DNA of 64,000 nucleotides from Pseudomonas paralactis (GCF_001439735.1 NZ_JYLN01000004.1:310001-374000); one strand, 5' to 3'. Shown: positions 46,292 to 54,248, counted from the stretch's first letter. The notes: a model not told the origin generated them from the letters alone. Translations and numbers: made by a program.

Positions 46292-47022
46292 GCCTGCCAC
46301 CGTCGCCACAGGATCATTGGCGCCCGCACCAACATGCCGAAGAACAGGCGCGTATGCATGGCGCTGATGCGCAGGTTGTCGCGAAACAAGCGAAAGTGCG
46401 ACAGGCCATCGGCGGGGTAGTGCACCTGGGTCGGCAGCCAGCGCATCGGCTGGTTGCGCCAGGCCAGGCGCACCAGGATGTCCGAGTCGAAATCCATGTG
46501 CGTGCCGATGTAAGCCGAGTCCATCAAGGCCAGGGTTGGCGCCAGCGGGTACACGCGAAAGCCGCACATCGAGTCGCGAATCTGCAACGACAGCGTGTTG
46601 ATCCACACCCATACGTGGGTGAGGTAACGCGCATACAAGCGGCCTTTGGGCACGCTGTCGTCGTATTCGGGGTAGCCGCAGATGACGGCGTCAGGGTGCC
46701 GGTGCGAGGTGTCGATAAAGGTCTCGACTTCGCGCAAGTCGTGCTGGCCGTCGGCGTCCACTTGCAGAGCGTGGGTGTAGCCCAGGCGCGCCGCTTCGCG
46801 GAATCCGGCCATCACCGCACCGCCCTTGCCCTGGTTGCTGGGCAGGGTTAACAGGGTGACGTTGTCCAGCGTCGCCAACTGCGCCAGCACGGCTGCGCAC
46901 GCGGCGCTGCTGCCATCGTCCACCAAAAGGCAGGGCAGGCCGCTTTTCAGCACACTGTGGACCACGGCTGGCACGGCGGCTTCGTGGTTGTACACCGGGA
47001 TTAAAGCGCAGGGGTTATGCAT
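46288..47022 (-). CDS. Family 2 glycosyltransferase of the APE operon
   Basis: A 244-aa GT-A enzyme: ALIPVYNHEAAVPAVVHSVL, CLLVDDGSS, GKGGAVMAGFREA and the metal-binding ALQVDADGQHD. The C-terminal part is amphipathic, suggesting membrane association. It likely links a sugar to the APE lipid anchor. The start ATG 47022 (MHNPCALIPVYN) is the one in register with the family. A REPIN in the 149-bp gap upstream separates it from the ligase gene. Confidence 0.9.
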   Translation of the reverse strand: MHNPCALIPVYNHEAAVPAVVHSVLKSGLPCLLVDDGSSAACAAVLAQLATLDNVTLLTLPSNQGKGGAVMAGFREAARLGYTHALQVDADGQHDLREVETFIDTSHRHPDAVICGYPEYDDSVPKGRLYARYLTHVWVWINTLSLQIRDSMCGFRVYPLAPTLALMDSAYIGTHMDFDSDILVRLAWRNQPMRWLPTQVHYPADGLSHFRLFRDNLRISAMHTRLFFGMLVRAPMILWRRWQA

Positions 47023-47054
47023 GATGGGGGGCACCCGATACACCGGGCCGCCTG

Positions 47055-47148
47055 CATCGCAGGCAAGCCAGCTCCCACATTGGACTTGCTGTGCTCATAA
47101 GATTGTTGGCCGACACCGATCCAGTGTGGGAGCGGGCTTGCCCGCGAT
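47055..47148. repeat. REPIN interrupting the APE operon
   Basis: Inverted REP units gcaggcaagccagctcccac (to 47079) and gtgggagcgggcttgcccgc (from 47126) within the only substantial gap of the operon, between the ligase-dehydratase and glycosyltransferase genes. Confidence 0.87.
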
Positions 47149-47171
47149 TGAGCACGAAGTGCTCACCCGGC

Positions 47172-48842
47172 TTATGCATGCGCGGCCTCCAGCACTATCC
47201 GCCCGCTTGAGCAGGCAGCAACCCCATTGCGATAGGCGAAGTACAGCTTGCTACGCTCCCGATCAAAGCGCAGGTGCAGTTCGACGTGATCGCCCGGGCG
47301 TACCAGTTGCTGGAACTTGAGCACTTCCATGCCGGCGAAGGTGCTCGGCAAGTCGAGCAGTTGCTGGCCCAGGTTGAAGGCCCATTCCACTTGCACCACG
47401 CCGGGCAATACCGGCGTGACCGGGAAGTGCCCGCTGAAATAGGCCAGGTCCGGCGGAACGCTCAGTTGCAAGGTCCATTCACCCTCTGTTTCGACTTGCG
47501 CCAACACTTCCGGGCTCTTGGGGCGAGGCGCCAGTAGCAGAGCTTCGATATCGGCCTGGGGCAGCTTGCCCTGGCTGTTCAGCGGCAGTTGGCGCAGCAC
47601 ACGCCAGCGGCGTGGCAAGGCAAGGGCTTCGCAATGTTGGCTCAGGTGCTGGCGCAGGGTTTGGGTGAGCGTGCGTCGGCCCTGGTTGCGCAGGGCGTGC
47701 AAACCATCGCTGCTGAGCACCACCAGCGCGCCGAGGGAGGCGCGGTTTTCCTGCACCACGCCCAAGCGGGTTTCGGCGACCCACGGGTGGGTCATCAACG
47801 CCTGTTCGAGCATCGGCAGGGAGATGCGTTTCTCTTCCAGCTTGACGATACGGTCCAGGCGCCCCAGCAACTCAAAACGGCCATCGGCATGGATGCGTGC
47901 AGCGTCGGCAGTCTGTTCGATGTGCCCTTCGGGCAGGTATTTTGAGGCGATACGCAGAGCGCCGTCGGCATCCTGGCTCAGTTGCACGTCGGCAAACGGC
48001 TGCCAGGGTTGCGCGCCCTGGCGCCAGGCGATGCCACCGGTTTCCGAGCTGCCGAGGATTTCCGTCGGCCATTGTTGCAAACGGTCGTAGAGGCTGCCGG
48101 CAGCTTCAATCGGCAATGCACCGCCGGAGGAAAACACTCGCGCAACCTGGCTCAGTGCCGGCCAGTCGAGGTTGTCGCCCATGCGCTTGAGCAACGCCGG
48201 GCTGGCCACCCAGGCAAATTGTGGATGTTCGCGGCTGGCGCGCTGCATGTCTTCGGGGAACGCCAGTTGTTTGCGCACAAAGGTGCGACCTGCGCACAGC
48301 GGCCACAGCACGCGAAACAGCAAGCCGTAGATATGCTGGGTGGCGACACTGCCGATGATGCAGGCATCCTTGAGGTCTTTGCCCCACAGGGCCTCCAGCG
48401 CCTCGACTTCATTGGCCAGCTGGCGCAGGGACTTGTCGATGCGCTTGGGCTCGCCGCTGGAGCCGGAGGTGCACAGGCTCAGTTGGCAAGTGTCCAGGTT
48501 GAGGGCGGCGGCGCTCAAGGGCGTTTGATACAGCGCGTCCAGGTCGCTGGCTTCGACCAGCCAGGCATCCACGGCGTCGGCCCAGCGTTGGCGCGTCTGG
48601 GGTTGCAGGTCGGCGGGCAGCAGCACGCTCGCGCCTGCGCGCCAGGCGCCCAGCAGCGCAATCGCCAGCAGCCCGGCGTCTTCCAGGTGCACGGCCAGAC
48701 GCCGGATGCCCCGGGCTTGCAGGCCCGCCGCCAGGCTCAGCGACTGCTCCCACAGTTGCGCGTGGTTCATCTCGGGCTCAGTGGTTACCCAACGATTTTG
48801 CAGCGGCTCAAGCAGCAAGTGCTCAAGTTTCAACCCATTCAT
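47172..48842 (-). CDS. AMP-dependent acyl-ACP ligase fused to a hotdog dehydratase (ApeH-ApeI fusion)
   Basis: A 556-aa two-domain protein. Residues 1-430 form an ANL-superfamily adenylating domain (P-loop TSGSSGEPK near 128, SSETGG, and [15 protein letters not shown] with the hinge region). Residues 445-556 form a FabA/FabZ-like hotdog domain ([27 protein letters not shown], with His and the LPG motif). In E. coli and Xenorhabdus the two are separate proteins, ApeH and ApeI. It would activate the arylacrylate starter, load it on the ACP, and take part in dehydration. Start ATG 48842 overlaps the upstream stop (ATGA). Confidence 0.9.
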   Translation of the reverse strand: MNGLKLEHLLLEPLQNRWVTTEPEMNHAQLWEQSLSLAAGLQARGIRRLAVHLEDAGLLAIALLGAWRAGASVLLPADLQPQTRQRWADAVDAWLVEASDLDALYQTPLSAAALNLDTCQLSLCTSGSSGEPKRIDKSLRQLANEVEALEALWGKDLKDACIIGSVATQHIYGLLFRVLWPLCAGRTFVRKQLAFPEDMQRASREHPQFAWVASPALLKRMGDNLDWPALSQVARVFSSGGALPIEAAGSLYDRLQQWPTEILGSSETGGIAWRQGAQPWQPFADVQLSQDADGALRIASKYLPEGHIEQTADAARIHADGRFELLGRLDRIVKLEEKRISLPMLEQALMTHPWVAETRLGVVQENRASLGALVVLSSDGLHALRNQGRRTLTQTLRQHLSQHCEALALPRRWRVLRQLPLNSQGKLPQADIEALLLAPRPKSPEVLAQVETEGEWTLQLSVPPDLAYFSGHFPVTPVLPGVVQVEWAFNLGQQLLDLPSTFAGMEVLKFQQLVRPGDHVELHLRFDRERSKLYFAYRNGVAACSSGRIVLEAAHA

Positions 48843-49384
48843 ACGCGGCCTCGAACCCTTTGTCGTACCAGCCATTCCACGGCAAACAACAGCCCCATCA
48901 GCCCGTAGGCGATCAAGCCGTTGTACAACGTCCACCAGCTCAGCGGTGCCCACAGGGTGAGCGCGGCGGCAAGCAGGCCATTACACAGAAAAAACACACT
49001 CCACACCACGGTGACCCGGCGGGTATACACCATCGCGTGGGGCGGCAGGTGCGGGTCGGTCATGCGTGCCAGGCGCTCGACCATCGGCGGGCCGTAGTGC
49101 AGGCTCAGGCCGAACAGCGCCAGCATGAACGCGCTGACCAGGCTGGGGTACCAACGCAGCCACTGCGGGTTATCGAACCAGGCCAGCAGCACGCAGAACA
49201 CGATGACCGTCACCGCCATCCAGCGGCTGCCCGGGCGCCGCGCAGCGGTCAGAGCGCGCAACAGCCACAGGCTGCCCAGCAGCAGACCGAATTGCCAAGG
49301 GGCAAAATGCTCGGTGCCGTAATACACCGCAAAGGGGTACAGCAGCCCCGCCAACAACAGGCCAAGGCCGATCAGCCGGCTCAT
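48839..49384 (-). CDS. apeG: Integral membrane protein of the APE operon (COG4648 type)
   Basis: A 181-aa protein with about five or six membrane helices (LIGLGLLLAGLLYPFAVYYG, FGLLLGSLWLLRAL, MAVTVIVFCVLLAWF, VVWSVFFLCNGLLAAALTLWAPL, LYNGLIAYGLMGLLFAVEWL). This family recurs in aryl polyene clusters, and its members are often mis-labelled as a gyrase subunit. Role unknown. It overlaps the ACP and ligase genes by 4 nt each. The symbol is inferred from gene order. Confidence 0.82.
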   Translation of the reverse strand: MSRLIGLGLLLAGLLYPFAVYYGTEHFAPWQFGLLLGSLWLLRALTAARRPGSRWMAVTVIVFCVLLAWFDNPQWLRWYPSLVSAFMLALFGLSLHYGPPMVERLARMTDPHLPPHAMVYTRRVTVVWSVFFLCNGLLAAALTLWAPLSWWTLYNGLIAYGLMGLLFAVEWLVRQRVRGRV

Positions 49385-49635
49385 GCGGCGGGCTGGACCA
49401 GACGGTACACCGCCTCAACCACGTCGTTGACGGTACGCACCGCCTTGAATTCTTCGGCGGCGATCTTCTTGCCGGTCTGGCGCTTGATGTGGTCGATCAG
49501 GTCCACGGCGTCGATGCTGTCGATTTCCAGGTCTTGATACAGGTTGGCGTCCAGGGTGACGCGTTCCGGGGGCAGTTCAAACAGTTCCACCAAGGCGTCG
49601 CGCAGGGTGTTGAAAATATCGTCACGAGTTTGCAT
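49381..49635 (-). CDS. apeF: Acyl carrier protein (ApeF-like)
   Basis: An 84-aa ACP with the phosphopantetheine attachment site Ser40 in LEIDSIDAVDLIDHIKRQTG. It is the second of two adjacent ACPs, and carries either the growing polyene or the starter. It overlaps the membrane-protein gene by 4 nt. Confidence 0.93.
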   Translation of the reverse strand: MQTRDDIFNTLRDALVELFELPPERVTLDANLYQDLEIDSIDAVDLIDHIKRQTGKKIAAEEFKAVRTVNDVVEAVYRLVQPAA

Positions 49636-49644
49636 GGTACGGTC

Positions 49645-49914
49645 TCAAGCTGCCTGTCGGGCCGTGACGAACGCCGCAAGGCTGGCCACGTTGGTGAAGT
49701 GATTGCGGGTGTCCTTGGCGTCGGCATCGATTTTGATGCCGTACTTCTTCTGAATCGCCAGACCCAATTCCAGGGCGTCGACCGAGTCCAGGCCCAGGCC
49801 TTCGCCAAACAGGGTCTGGTCGCTGCCAATGTCGTCGGCGCTGATGTCTTCCAGGCCCAGGGCCTCGATGATCAGCGTCTTTATGTCGTGCTCAAGGCGG
49901 TGTTGGTCGCTCAT
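49645..49914 (-). CDS. apeE: Acyl carrier protein (ApeE-like)
   Basis: An 89-aa ACP with Ser44 in GLGLDSVDALELGLAIQ. It is distinct in sequence from the following ACP, implying different partners. Its start lies 23 nt inside the acyltransferase gene and it is separated from apeF by 9 nt. Confidence 0.93.
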   Translation of the reverse strand: MSDQHRLEHDIKTLIIEALGLEDISADDIGSDQTLFGEGLGLDSVDALELGLAIQKKYGIKIDADAKDTRNHFTNVASLAAFVTARQAA

Positions 49915-50704
49915 CTTCGGCGAGCTCCTTAATGAAATAATGGTGCAGGTAATCGTTGAGCTTGCGTGAAGCCTGGGGCGCGGCGCCGAGCGCGGCGAAC
50001 GCCTGTGGCTCTATATCGGCGCCCACACGCAAACTGAAGTGGAATCGACGCTTGGGGATGCGATACCAGGGTTCGGCTTTGGTCAGGGTGGTGGGGCTGA
50101 CCTTGATCACCACCGGGGTGATGATTGTCGCACCCCGCAGGGCAATGGCCGCGCCGCCGCGATGAAAGGCGGGCGCCGCGCCTGGCGTGGTGCGGGTGCC
50201 TTCGGGAAAGATGATCAGGGTTTGGCCGGCGCGCAGGGCATCGGCCGCCGCATCAAGCATGTCGGCGCTGCCGTCGTTGCTGATATAGCCGGCGTCACGC
50301 ACTGGCCCGCGGGTGAAGGGGTTCTGGAACAGGCTCTGCTTGACCACGCAGTTGGTCTGGCGCATCAGGCCGATCAGGAACACCACATCGATCAGCGAAG
50401 GGTGGTTGGCAACGATCATCTGCCCAGGACGCCCAAGTTTTTCGGCGCCCTCGACACTGAACGTGAGGATGCCCAGGGATTTCATCAAGCGGATAAAGAA
50501 CCAGAACAGGCAACTGATGGTATGGCGTGCGCGCCGCTGATGCTCGATAGCGTCCCCCGGCAGGCAACTGAGCAGCGGAAACACCAGCAAACGCAGGCAC
50601 AGGCCGCCCACGCCGAACAGGAAAAAGCTCGCGGCGGTAGCGAACAGGCGCCAGTAATAGGCGTCCCGAGGCTTGTCGGTCAGGGCTTGCGTTGCCAGTT
50701 CCAT
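49892..50704 (-). CDS. apeD: 1-acylglycerol-3-phosphate acyltransferase-like protein (ApeD-like)
   Basis: A 270-aa PlsC-superfamily protein: block I NHPSLIDVVFLIGL (NHX4D), block III FPEGTRTTPG, and an N-terminal membrane segment (LFATAASFFLFGVGGLCLRLLVFPLL). It probably attaches the polyene acyl chain to a glycerol or phosphate acceptor. The start ATG 50704 (MELATQALTDKPRD) overlaps the chain-length factor gene by 25 nt; the longer upstream frame is out-of-frame. Confidence 0.88.
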   Translation of the reverse strand: MELATQALTDKPRDAYYWRLFATAASFFLFGVGGLCLRLLVFPLLSCLPGDAIEHQRRARHTISCLFWFFIRLMKSLGILTFSVEGAEKLGRPGQMIVANHPSLIDVVFLIGLMRQTNCVVKQSLFQNPFTRGPVRDAGYISNDGSADMLDAAADALRAGQTLIIFPEGTRTTPGAAPAFHRGGAAIALRGATIITPVVIKVSPTTLTKAEPWYRIPKRRFHFSLRVGADIEPQAFAALGAAPQASRKLNDYLHHYFIKELAEDERPTPP

Positions 50705-51402
50705 ACTCGGTTCTTCCAGGCATGTTGGCAGGCGCCCTGTTCGGTCAGCAGGGTGCGCAGCAGGTTCAGGGCGTGGGGCCACTGGGTGATGGTGGTGGGT
50801 TGGACAGTGCCGGTGGTGAGTTCCAGCTGCCACTCGTCGCCCGGTGTGAGCAACAGGCCCAGGGCATAGGGGAACGGTACGTCGTGGATCCAGCCGGCGT
50901 AGGCTTCGGGCGGCTGTTCTTCGGTGATCACCAGCAGCACCGCCGGGGCGCCTTCGTTAAGCAGTGCGGCGGCTTCGAGCAGGCCGTGCTCCAGGCCATC
51001 GCCCACGGCGGCGAGGGCGGTCATCTCGCTGGTTTCATTGCGCAGGATCGACCACAGGCCGATCACCGCGTTGTGCACCGACAGGCTGAACTGGGTCGGC
51101 GACAGCGGCTGCTCGTTGGCCAGGTCGCTGAGGATATCCAGGGTGCGCGGGGTTTCACCGTGGCGGGAAATAAACACCAGTGGCAGCTCTGCAAGGCCCT
51201 CGGCCAGCGGCCAGCCGACGCTGAACGCCATGCGCGCCAGCCGGCTCAAGCGGCGGCGCTGCATCGCTGGCAAAAATGACACGTCGGGGCAGGCTTCGCT
51301 GGCGGGCAGCAACACCGGGGCCCGGCACCAGGCGTGCCAGTGGTCCGCACTCTCAAGGCCAGGGGCCCAGGCGCGCCATTGGGCGATGTTGAAGTTGATC
51401 AC
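50680..51402 (-). CDS. apeC: Chain-length-factor-like ketosynthase homologue (ApeC-like)
   Basis: A 240-aa protein of the beta-ketoacyl synthase N-terminal-like group (FNIAQWRAWAPGL, LPAMQRRRLSRLARMAFSV, LVFISRHGETPRTLDILSDL, LSPTQFSLSVHNAVIGLWSI). The position of the active-site Cys is occupied by a non-Cys residue, and it is much shorter than a true KS, as in APE chain-length factors that pair with ApeO. First gene of the operon. The start is probably GTG 51402, with the purine-rich AGGGGCGGGAT upstream; an ATG 14 codons earlier is possible. Confidence 0.85.
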   Translation of the reverse strand: MINFNIAQWRAWAPGLESADHWHAWCRAPVLLPASEACPDVSFLPAMQRRRLSRLARMAFSVGWPLAEGLAELPLVFISRHGETPRTLDILSDLANEQPLSPTQFSLSVHNAVIGLWSILRNETSEMTALAAVGDGLEHGLLEAAALLNEGAPAVLLVITEEQPPEAYAGWIHDVPFPYALGLLLTPGDEWQLELTTGTVQPTTITQWPHALNLLRTLLTEQGACQHAWKNRVWNWQRKP

Positions 51403-51716
51403 TGAGAAGTTATCCCGCCCCTGCGGGCTTCCATGTGCGGCCAATGGCCCCGGATTCCGGGACAGAGAGCAATGGCCGAATGGCGCGCATTATCCCGGTG
51501 CCGCAGGGTTCTAGCAAATACTGGTGAAAATTTGTTCACTATTGATCACAAATAAGTTGGAAGAACTTACAGATTGTTAGTCATCGCTGGCCGACCGTGG
51601 AATAGGCACACTCCTATTTGTTTGTTAGCCAGATGCGGCGCCCGGATGAACGAGGTAGCTAACTGGCGCTTTTGCGCTCTACACTCGGTCATTCATTGAT
51701 ACACGGAGGTTTTTCC
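51403..51716. promoter_or_regulatory. Divergent apeC/parA intergenic region
   Basis: This gap of about 310 bp carries the promoters for the 17-kb APE operon (minus) and the ParA gene (plus). It is clearly more AT-rich than its neighbours between 51510 and 51630. An inverted repeat GTGAAaatttgTTCAC (51524-51539) may be a regulator site. GGAGGT at 51706-51711 is the ParA ribosome binding site. I cannot assign -35/-10 boxes with confidence, and there is no ORF. Confidence 0.5.
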
Positions 51717-52487
51717 ATGCGGCGCGTGGTGTTCAATCAAAAAGGCGGCGTGGGCAAGTCCAGCATCGCCTGCAACCTGGCGGCGGTCAGCGCCAGCGAA
51801 GGTTACCGAACCCTGTTGGTGGACCTCGATGCACAAGCCAACTCAACCCAGTACCTGACTGGGCTGACGGGCGAAGACATCCCCATGGGGATCGCGGATT
51901 TTTTCAAGCAAACATTGTCTTCCGGGCCGTTTTCGAAGAAGAACAAGGTTGATATCTACGAAACGCCGTTCGACAACCTGCACGTCATCACCGCCACCGC
52001 CGAGCTGGCAGACCTGCAGCCCAAGCTCGAAGCCAAGCACAAGATCAACAAGCTGCGAAAGCTGCTGGATGAGTTGAGCGAGGATTACGACCGGATTTAC
52101 CTCGACACCCCACCCGCGTTGAACTTCTATGCGGTTTCTGCGCTGATTGCGGCTGATCGTGTGCTGATCCCCTTCGATTGCGACAGCTTTTCGCGCCAGG
52201 CTTTGTATGGCCTGCTGGCCGAGATCGAAGAATTGAAGGACGACCATAACGAAGGCCTGGAAGTGGAAGGCATCGTGGTCAACCAATTCCAGGCCCGGGC
52301 GAGCTTGCCGCAGCAGATTCTCGATGAGTTGATTGCCGAAGGGCTGCCGGTGCTGCCCGTGTACCTGGCCAGCTCGGTGCGAATGCGCGAGTCGCACCAG
52401 GAGAGCAAGCCGCTGATTCATCTGGATCCACGGCATAAGCTGACGCAGCAGTTTGTGGAGTTGCATAACCTGCTGGAAAGCGCCTGA
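51717..52487 (+). CDS. Orphan ParA-family ATPase
   Basis: A 256-aa deviant-Walker ATPase: FNQKGGVGKSSIACNLA (residues 6-22), LLVDLDAQANSTQYLTGL, YDRIYLDTPPALNFYAVSAL. No parB partner is adjacent, so it is not a chromosome partition pair; such orphans often position protein cargoes at poles or on the nucleoid. Start ATG 51717 has GGAGGT upstream. It is divergent from the APE operon. Cargo and role unknown. Confidence 0.9.
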   Translation: MRRVVFNQKGGVGKSSIACNLAAVSASEGYRTLLVDLDAQANSTQYLTGLTGEDIPMGIADFFKQTLSSGPFSKKNKVDIYETPFDNLHVITATAELADLQPKLEAKHKINKLRKLLDELSEDYDRIYLDTPPALNFYAVSALIAADRVLIPFDCDSFSRQALYGLLAEIEELKDDHNEGLEVEGIVVNQFQARASLPQQILDELIAEGLPVLPVYLASSVRMRESHQESKPLIHLDPRHKLTQQFVELHNLLESA

Positions 52488-52552
52488 CCTCGAGCACTCG
52501 GGCCGTTACGGCCTCACAGCCGACGCTGATCTAGCTGAGGCACCATGATCCA

Positions 52553-52577
52553 AATGTGGGAGCTGGCTTGCCTGCGA
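52553..52577. repeat. Single REP unit
   Basis: One unpaired copy of the GTGGGAGCTGGCTTGCCTGCGA module, 65 nt after parA. No inverted partner is found within 150 bp. Confidence 0.7.
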
Positions 52578-52624
52578 AGACGGCCTGACAGGCAACACAG
52601 TTGGACCGGGTACATATCCGTTAT

Positions 52625-52895
52625 TTAGGTAACGGCCACTTAGGGTTCCGCTCTGACAGCGGCTCACTTTTGAAAAGCGCAAAAGTAAGCAAAACGCTCT
52701 TGCCCCACCACTCGGCACCTCGCTTAGGCTCGGTGTGCCCGTAATCCGCCAGTGATTTGGGGGGCCGCCGCCACGCGCCATCCATGGCGCGGGGCGGCTA
52801 AACCGGCATCCCTGCCGGTTTACCCCCCAAATCCCTGTCGAATTCCGGCCAGCGTGGTTTAACGGGGCGCCTAAGATCAAAAGCAAGATCAAGAG
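52625..52895. repeat. Probable dispersed Pseudomonas repeat with nested hairpins, non-coding
   Basis: This stretch holds several perfect stem-loops: CGCGCCATCCATGGCGCG (52774-52791) and AAACCGGCA/TGCCGGTTT around TCCC (52800-52821). The block from the ggttccgctctgacagcgg motif to the ccagcgtggtttaacgggg motif looks familiar to me as a sequence repeated in many fluorescent Pseudomonas genomes; that is recollection, not something this single copy proves. Short ORFs here (for example the minus-strand frame 52506-52910) have no credible start or homology. Confidence 0.5.
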
Positions 52896-53084
52896 CGACT
52901 CGCTTCGCATCGTGGAGTGGGTGGTCGGGCGCGGTTAATTGTGGGGGGGCATTTCGGCAGGTGAGTTGGATTTGTCCCACAGGGTCTGTAGGACGGGTCT
53001 GGCAATGGGGCTTGTGCCTTGTAACCTTGCCTACAGCTACGCCAGAATCCGCCGGCTTGTGCGTCTGGATGGGCGTCTCTAAGG

Positions 53085-53289
53085 TTTGCCGGTCGCTGAA
53101 TGTTCAGTGATCGGGTTTAGTAGCCCACTCAGACGAAAGCATGTGCACCGCTCCCAAAGCATGGCGTTTCTTGCCTATCTGATGGTGGCTGTGCGCAGGG
53201 CACCTTAGGGTGCGCCGGGTTTTGCTTTCGTTCTACCGGTCTACTAACCTGCGTACAGCTGCCGCCCCTTGTTTAGTAGCAAGCAGGCG
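53085..53289 (+). ncRNA. Structured leader, candidate cis-regulatory RNA upstream of a small ORF
   Basis: Between the dispersed repeat and the small ORF lies about 200 nt with nested complementarity. There is an 8-nt stem TCGCTGAA/TTCAGTGA near 53092-53109, TTAGTAG (53117-53123) pairs with CTACTAA (53241-53247), and inside that ACGAAAGCA (53133-53141) pairs with TGCTTTCGT (53223-53231), with GCACC/GGTGC (53200-53213) innermost. A second TTTAGTAG (53272-53279), 10 nt before the ATG, can pair with the same CTACTAA. The two pairings exclude each other, as in a switch. The remaining sequence 52896-53084 shows no feature I can name. Confidence 0.55.
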
Positions 53290-53526
53290 ATGGCCCCAGC
53301 AGAGAACGAAAATATGAATTTATTCACCGTTTCACCCAACCTCCCCACCGAAACACTCGTGCTCAACAGCTACGAAACCTTCTCTTCCGTGCGCACGCTC
53401 TTACTCAACCTGTCCAACGACCTCACCGGCGAACACCGCGACGTAGCGCTGGCCATCCACCAGTTAAGCGAACTGGGCGTCATGCTGGTCAGCCAGATGA
53501 TGGACCGCGAAGCCCCGCTGACCTGA
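53290..53526 (+). CDS. Small hypothetical protein (possibly DUF3077/DUF6124-like)
   Basis: A 78-aa soluble protein: MAPAENENMNLFTVSPNLPTE..., then a helical region (ETFSSVRTLLLNLSND, VALAIHQLSELGVMLVSQMMDRE). It resembles the many small paralogous Pseudomonas proteins that begin with a F-x-V-x-P-x-x-P segment followed by two helices; family assignment is tentative and function unknown. Start could be ATG 53290 or ATG 53314 (MNLFTVSP). It is preceded by the structured leader at 53085-53289. Confidence 0.65.
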   Translation: MAPAENENMNLFTVSPNLPTETLVLNSYETFSSVRTLLLNLSNDLTGEHRDVALAIHQLSELGVMLVSQMMDREAPLT

Positions 53527-53540
53527 AGCTGAAATGCATT

Positions 53541-53633
53541 CAATGTGGGAGCTGGCTTGCCTGCGATGGCATCACCTCGGTGTACCAGGCAGACCGAGTC
53601 GCCTGCATCGCAGGCAAGCCAGCTCCCACATTG
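53541..53633. repeat. REPIN between the small ORF and trxC
   Basis: Inverted units CAATGTGGGAGCTGGCTTGC (53541-53560) and the complementary GCAAGCCAGCTCCCACATTG (ending 53633), with a spacer containing the inner repeat cctcggt/accgag. It sits between convergent genes. Confidence 0.88.
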
Positions 53634-53656
53634 ACCGAGTTGATGGAGGGGGATGT

Positions 53657-54091
53657 TTACACCCCCTGGCTACGCAACCAACTCATCAACTGCGGCAACG
53701 GGAATGCCCCGCTCTGGCGCGCCACTTCGCGGCCGTTCTTGAACAGGATCAAACTGGGAATCGAGCGAATCCCCAACTGGGCTGACAGCTGCTGGTTAGC
53801 CTCACTGTCCAGCTTCGCCAGCCGGCACTTACCCTCCAGCTGCCCGGCTGCCTGTTCGAATACCGGCGCAAACGACTTGCACGGCCCGCACCAGTCGGCC
53901 CACACATCGACCAAAAGCGGCAGGTCGCCCTTGATCTGGCTGGCATAGTCGCCCTGTTTCAAATCAAAGGGTTTGTTCAGCAACACCGGCTGCTTGCAAC
54001 GCCCGCACTTGGGCGCGTCACCCAGGCGTTCGCTGGGGATGCGGTTGAGGCCGTTGCAATGTGGGCAGGGGATGACAAGAGGTTCGGACAT
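53657..54091 (-). CDS. trxC: Thioredoxin 2 (TrxC)
   Basis: A 144-aa cytoplasmic oxidoreductase. An N-terminal zinc finger with two CxxC pairs (IPCPHCNGLN, PKCGRCKQP) precedes a thioredoxin fold with active site VWADWCGPCKSF and cis-Pro in RSIPSLILFKNG. The zinc domain separates TrxC from TrxA. The start MSEPLVIPCPHC at 54091 is the family start; the frame extends 20 codons upstream. Confidence 0.95.
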   Translation of the reverse strand: MSEPLVIPCPHCNGLNRIPSERLGDAPKCGRCKQPVLLNKPFDLKQGDYASQIKGDLPLLVDVWADWCGPCKSFAPVFEQAAGQLEGKCRLAKLDSEANQQLSAQLGIRSIPSLILFKNGREVARQSGAFPLPQLMSWLRSQGV

Positions 54092-54248
54092 CGGAGGCTC
54101 CTTGGGGTCTGGCCAATAGGTGTATTTGGTGCCGGAACTGGGATTTATCAAGGCTGGGTGCAGGGGACTTATTCGCTCACAGTTTCGCCCGCGCCGGGAT
54201 AAATCGTGTGACTAGGCTTTCGTTGTGCGCCACCGGTCTGTTTGCGGC

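Noticed and set aside
48839..49384. A DNA gyrase subunit B-like label for the membrane protein
   Set aside because: It has several transmembrane helices and no gyrase motif. The label is a known database artefact for this family.
51661..51690. A sigma-54 promoter (TGGCGC...TTGC) upstream of parA
   Set aside because: The GG and GC elements are only 7 bp apart, not the 10 bp that sigma-54 needs.
52506..52910. Minus-strand frame of 134 aa in the parA-small ORF gap
   Set aside because: It runs through REP and dispersed repeat sequence with perfect hairpins, has low-complexity composition and no clear ribosome binding site. It is better explained as non-coding repeat.
52798..52980. Minus-strand 60-aa frame in the same gap
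   Set aside because: Short, overlaps the repeat, and no support from codon pattern or homology that I can see.
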